Assembly (NCBI GenBank): GCA_003478355.1
Contig: QUFC01000037.1
Coordinates: forward strand, 1-44,348
Length of the DNA: 44,348 nucleotides
Reading direction: 5' to 3'
Origin: Lachnospiraceae bacterium AM48-27BH
GTDB lineage: Bacteria > Bacillota > Clostridia > Lachnospirales > Lachnospiraceae
This document shows positions 41,666 through 44,348 of the stretch, piece by piece; the stretch's first letter is position 1, and every line of letters starts with the position of its first letter. Under the pieces are notes generated by a model. The model was not told where the DNA came from. It searched no databases and saw only the letters and a list, made by a program, of their open reading frames with translations. Position numbers and translations under genes: made by a program.

Positions 41666-42828
41666 TTTAAGATTCCGCTTTCATCAATCGCCTGGATTGC
41701 AGCATGAAGAGCCTCATCATCCTGCACCAGTGCCATCCGTACATGTCCTTCTCCAGATGGCCCAAATGCGCTTCCCGGCGTTACCAGAACTCCCGTTCTT
41801 TCTACCAGCTCCATGGCGAACTTTTCAGAATTTGTGAATTTTTCTGGAATCTTTGCCCAGACAAACATGGTCGCTTCCGGCTTTTTCATAGTCCAGCCGA
41901 TTCCGTTTAAGCCATCACACAGTACATCGCGGCGGTGCTCATAAGCTGCTCTTGTCTCTGCCACACAGGACTGGTCTCCGGTAATCGCCTCGATAGCTGC
42001 CTTCTGAATTGGAAGGAACATTCCATAATCCATATTGGATTTCAAAGTTTTCAGCTTCTCTACCACCTCATGATTGCCAACACAGAAACCGATCCTTGCT
42101 CCTGCAAGACCGTAAGTTTTAGAGAGAGAATTAAACTCCACACCTACCTCTTTTGCTCCTGGGAACTGCAGAAAGCTGCCGCAGCTCTTTCCGTCAAATA
42201 CCAGTTCACTGTATGCATTATCATGAAGCACAATCATATCATATTTTTTCGCAAATGCTACCAGTTCCTCATAGAAACTGGCCGGTGCCATCACCGCCGT
42301 CGGGTTATTTGGATAGGAAACCACCATAAATTTCGCCCGTCTTGCAATCTCTTCCGGGATCTCCTTTAACTGGATCAGATAGCCATTTTCCTTTTTCTGC
42401 GGCATATAATAAAGCTCCGCACCAGCTAACACTGGCCCATCCGCAAATACCGGATAGCATGGGTCCGGAACCAGCACCAGATCTCCATCATCCACAATGG
42501 TCATCGCAATATGGGATAATCCCTCCTGAGAACCAAGTAAAGAACAAACTTCCGTCTCCGGATCCAGTGTCACACCATATCGTCTCTGATACCAGTCAGA
42601 AACCGCCTCCAAAAGCGCTTTCTGATCACTGATGGCATAAATATAATTCTCCGGTTTCATGGCCTCTTCGCTTAAAATTTTACGAATCCGCTCTACTGGA
42701 GGAATGTTCGGAGCACCGATGCTCAAATCGATCACCTGCTCTCCTGCCTCCAGTTTTCTTTTCTTGATTTCAGCTAACTTTGAAAATACTCCTTCTCCAA
42801 AACGATCCATCCTCTTTGCGAATTTCAT
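41662..42828 (-). CDS. PLP-dependent aminotransferase, class I/II
   Basis: A 388-residue fold-type I aminotransferase. Landmarks are LSIGAPNIPPVERI near the N-terminus, the PLP-binding NNPTAV (about 172), HDNAYSELVFDG and the Schiff-base lysine in FNSLSKTYGLAGARIGF (about 231). It resembles LL-diaminopimelate or alanine/aspartate-type enzymes, but the substrate cannot be settled from sequence. It overlaps the VanZ-like gene by four bases and follows the EamA transporter by 47 bp. A pairing of amino acid exporter and aminotransferase is possible. Confidence 0.88.
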   Translation of the reverse strand: MKFAKRMDRFGEGVFSKLAEIKKRKLEAGEQVIDLSIGAPNIPPVERIRKILSEEAMKPENYIYAISDQKALLEAVSDWYQRRYGVTLDPETEVCSLLGSQEGLSHIAMTIVDDGDLVLVPDPCYPVFADGPVLAGAELYYMPQKKENGYLIQLKEIPEEIARRAKFMVVSYPNNPTAVMAPASFYEELVAFAKKYDMIVLHDNAYSELVFDGKSCGSFLQFPGAKEVGVEFNSLSKTYGLAGARIGFCVGNHEVVEKLKTLKSNMDYGMFLPIQKAAIEAITGDQSCVAETRAAYEHRRDVLCDGLNGIGWTMKKPEATMFVWAKIPEKFTNSEKFAMELVERTGVLVTPGSAFGPSGEGHVRMALVQDDEALHAAIQAIDESGILK

Positions 42829-42875
42829 TTGTCATTCCTTCTTTATTTATGTTTAGTTATATCAATTCTCAAACA

Positions 42876-43859
42876 TTACGCCTGCCGTTCCGGCTTATTT
42901 ACCACATAAATTCCCAAGCTGACCAGTACCAGGGCTGCCAGAGCATAAATAGATAGCGCTTGCGCGCTTTCGCCCAGAATCAGTGCAGAAAGCAGAACTC
43001 CAAATACCGGGTTCATAAACCCAAACACCGATACCCGGCTGACTGGATTATATTTTAACAGTACGCCCCATAATGTATAGGCTACAGCAGAGATCATCGC
43101 CATATAAAGGAGAAGCGCTACCGCCGGAACTGCGATACTCATGGTAAATGCACCATCCCGCACCAGACCACCTGCGATACTTCCACCTCCCATGACTCCG
43201 ATCAGAATCAGGATTACACCACCTGCCATAAACTGGTATCCGCTCATGATCACTACATTATATTTTTTCGAATACTTCTTAATTAATGCACTGGAAATGG
43301 CATAAAACAGCTGAGCCATAAATACAAATCCCTCTCCCATAAATGAGAAACGGAACATATCGTCTCCACCAGCCCCCTGCAGATTCATCACGACGATTCC
43401 TGCAAATCCTAAAATACAGCCAATCACCTTTTTCTTAGTCAAGGTCTCGTAATGAAAGACCAGACTTGCCATCAAAATCGCAATAAACACATTCATTCCG
43501 GTGATGATCGCTCCATGGACACCTGATGCATGAGCCAAGCCTACATAGAAGAAATAATACTGTCCCACCGTCTGTGCCAGGGAAAGCTTGATCACCGACC
43601 AGCCAGAACCTTTCTCTGGCCAGATCCAGCTTCCAGTCTGCACACTGTTAAATAAAATCACCAAAAAACCAGCCAGCAGAAATCTTACACCGGCAAATAA
43701 TAAAATTGACATGGTATCTTTTGAATCGATCTGAAACAACTGATACCCTGTCTTGATGGCCGGTGTCGCACTTCCCCATAAAAAGCAGCACAATCCCGCC
43801 AACACTAATACCACATACAGATTTGTCAGGTCAATTTTCCCTGCCTTTTTCTCTCCCAT
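42876..43859 (-). CDS. EamA/DMT-family transporter
   Basis: A 327-residue membrane protein with ten spans in two EamA repeats (first from about residue 14, VLVLAGLCCFLWGSATPAIK; second from about 170). Drug/metabolite transporters of this type export amino acids or other metabolites. The ATG at 43859 is preceded by GGAGGGG about 11 bases away; a frame 14 codons longer begins at 43901 but would add a charged tail. It has its own promoter with a leader ORF and terminator between promoter and gene, so attenuation control is likely. Confidence 0.9.
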   Translation of the reverse strand: MGEKKAGKIDLTNLYVVLVLAGLCCFLWGSATPAIKTGYQLFQIDSKDTMSILLFAGVRFLLAGFLVILFNSVQTGSWIWPEKGSGWSVIKLSLAQTVGQYYFFYVGLAHASGVHGAIITGMNVFIAILMASLVFHYETLTKKKVIGCILGFAGIVVMNLQGAGGDDMFRFSFMGEGFVFMAQLFYAISSALIKKYSKKYNVVIMSGYQFMAGGVILILIGVMGGGSIAGGLVRDGAFTMSIAVPAVALLLYMAMISAVAYTLWGVLLKYNPVSRVSVFGFMNPVFGVLLSALILGESAQALSIYALAALVLVSLGIYVVNKPERQA

Positions 43860-43946
43860 CTCTTCTTTCCCCTCCTTTTCTCCATGCAATCCTTTTGACA
43901 CTCCCCATAGCTAAAGCTAAGGCTTTTACGACATATTTTAATACAC

Positions 43947-43974
43947 AAAAACAGGCAGATTACCCGCCTGTTTT
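43947..43974 (-). terminator. Leader terminator ahead of the EamA gene
   Basis: AAAACAGGC (43948-43956) and GCCTGTTTT (43966-43974) pair over 9 bp around nine bases, giving a T-rich 3' end on the minus strand. It lies about 16 bases after the predicted transcription start and about 90 bases before the transporter ATG. Confidence 0.75.
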
Positions 43975-43977
43975 CAT
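43960..43977 (-). CDS. Possible leader peptide MKTGG
   Basis: ATG AAA ACA GGC GGG TAA lies inside the 5' arm and loop of the leader terminator, so a ribosome on it would block the hairpin. It has no clear ribosome site, and so short a frame can arise by chance; treated as a candidate only. Confidence 0.25.
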   Translation of the reverse strand: MKTGG

Positions 43978-43996
43978 TTTTACAAATGCTTCGTTC

Positions 43997-44026
43997 AGCA
44001 TAGCACATCCCTATACCGTAAGTCAA
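43997..44026 (-). promoter_or_regulatory. Promoter of the EamA transporter gene
   Basis: TTGACT (44026-44021) and TATGCT (44002-43997) lie 18 bp apart on the minus strand, placing the start near 43990, before the leader ORF and terminator. Confidence 0.55.
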
Positions 44027-44063
44027 TCCAAACCATGAAGACTTTCTATCAATACGTTCTTAT

Positions 44064-44207
44064 CCCTGCTCTCCATTCTCCTGTTGCAGGCAGATGTCTA
44101 CAGAAAATACAGACACAAATTCTAACCACCCGCAGAGCAGGTGGTTTATTTGTTCTCCAAAGTTCCGTTTTTCGGATCAACGAAAAACTCCTCAATGGAG
44201 AACAGGG
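44064..44207 (-). ncRNA. Candidate structured RNA or small palindromic element
   Basis: The ends (44064-44077 and 44194-44207) are complementary over 14 positions with one mismatch. Inside lie hairpins at 44080-44090, 44094-44116, 44124-44146 and 44167-44188. Every imperfect pair in the end stem and two of these hairpins is A-C on the plus strand and therefore G-U on the minus strand, which points to a minus-strand RNA. Segment 44197-44204 can also pair perfectly with 44151-44158, excluding the long stem. No promoter or terminator of its own is clear, so a mobile-element remnant is the main alternative. Confidence 0.35.
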
Positions 44208-44215
44208 CCCTGCCC

Positions 44216-44267
44216 TAAGAATAAGAAAAAGGATATCCAGAAACGGATATCCTTTTTCTTATTCTTA
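44216..44267 (-). terminator. Terminator of tRNA-Gly, 23-bp perfect palindrome
   Basis: The arms 44216-44238 and 44245-44267 are perfect inverted repeats of 23 bp around six bases. On the minus strand GGATATCC is followed by TTTTTCTTATTCTT. It begins three bases after the tRNA-Gly gene. Confidence 0.9.
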
Positions 44268-44269
44268 AG

Positions 44270-44342
44270 AGCGCGAGACGGGACTCGAACCCGCGACCCC
44301 AACCTTGGCAAGGTTGTACTCCACCAACTGAGCCACTCGCGC
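44270..44342 (-). tRNA. tRNA-Gly(GCC)
   Basis: A 73-nt tRNA with acceptor GCGCGAG/CTCGCGC (perfect), anticodon stem CAACC/GGTTG around TTGCCAA (anticodon GCC, codons GGC and GGU) and T-arm GCGGG-TTCGAGT-CCCGT. The discriminator is T, as is usual for glycine tRNAs, and CCA is not encoded. It is the last gene before the right edge; its promoter lies outside. Confidence 0.96.
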
Positions 44343-44348
44343 ATTATC

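Larger units (their letters stand above)
43860..44269. other. 410-bp intergenic region: leader, promoter and structured segment
   Basis: No protein gene is credible here. From right to left it holds the tRNA-Gly terminator, a structured segment (44064-44207), the EamA gene promoter (43997-44026), a five-codon leader ORF (43960-43977) and a terminator (43947-43974). The plus-strand frame at 44035-44268 crosses these structures and has no ribosome site or known domain. Confidence 0.6.

Noticed and set aside
44035..44268. A 77-codon plus-strand frame between tRNA-Gly and the EamA gene
   Set aside because: It crosses several hairpins and the tRNA terminator, has no ribosome site and resembles no family.
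1..44348. CRISPR arrays, prophage, transposase or integrase genes
   Set aside because: No regularly spaced repeats, phage structural genes or recombinase motifs were seen; the tRNA genes are not followed by attachment-site-like duplications.

Overview
The window reads as a chromosomal segment of a gut-type Lachnospiraceae bacterium (Clostridium cluster XIVa; genus not determined). The evidence is the protein families seen: Lachnospiraceae-style lipoproteins with Ala/Thr/Glu-rich linkers, YesM/YesN-type sugar two-component systems, SpoVB-like flippase, a CdaR-ftsE-ftsX-ctpA block, and NifS/NifU/MnmA. Moderate GC, AGGAGG ribosome sites and tRNAs without encoded CCA agree. Almost every gene lies on the minus strand; only the SpoVB-like flippase and a broken acetolactate synthase are on the plus strand.

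Layout. 1-8165: a carbohydrate locus read right to left, with a YesM-like sensor kinase (frameshifted), AraC-type response regulator, two sugar ABC permeases, binding lipoprotein, a PL22 oligogalacturonate lyase and the start of a serine hydrolase. It fits sensing, uptake and cytoplasmic cleavage of pectin fragments; it has no ATPase of its own, and a shared MsmK-type ATPase lies at 22.1-23.2 kb. 8.3-11.4 kb: a Na/Pi cotransporter with a PhoU-like domain under a promoter with four 11-bp-phased PhoP-like hexamers, then a DUF1576 membrane protein built from two homologous halves. 11.4-12.0 kb: tRNA-Ser(CGA), nested terminator/promoter structures and a dense hairpin repeat that supplies the end of the amidase gene. 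12.0-16.0 kb: nifS-nifU-mnmA-amidase, tightly packed. 16.1-21.97 kb: SpoVB-like flippase, CtpA protease, FtsX, FtsE (frameshifted), CdaR-like regulator. 22.1-26.6 kb: MsmK, YitT, methyltransferase, CvfB-like S1 protein, acyl-ACP thioesterase. 26.85-28.3 kb: catabolic-type acetolactate synthase missing about 70 codons.

28.4-35.0 kb: a second sensing and uptake island, with histidine kinase, AraC-type regulator, TRAP transporter (DctP, DctQ, DctM) and a signal-less Cys-type sulfatase. A 9-bp direct repeat 21 bp apart lies just upstream of the dctP promoter. Together this suggests regulated import of a small sulfated anion and desulfation in the cytoplasm. 35.0-39.3 kb: tRNA-Gln(CTG), an AbgB-like M20 amidohydrolase, a fused permease-ATPase and its binding lipoprotein, behind a perfect dyad. 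39.3-43.9 kb: ECF sigma factor, CDF metal exporter, VanZ-like protein, aminotransferase and EamA transporter. The last has a promoter, a five-codon leader ORF and a terminator ahead of it. 44.0-44.35 kb: a foldable intergenic segment and tRNA-Gly(GCC).

Three genes are broken (YesM-like kinase, ftsE, acetolactate synthase). Two of the lesions are single missing bases, so either assembly error or real decay must be considered before function is argued. The best candidates for something undescribed are the TRAP-sulfatase regulon, the DUF1576 transporter-like fold, and the 144-nt segment near the right end whose imperfect pairs become G-U pairs only on the minus strand.
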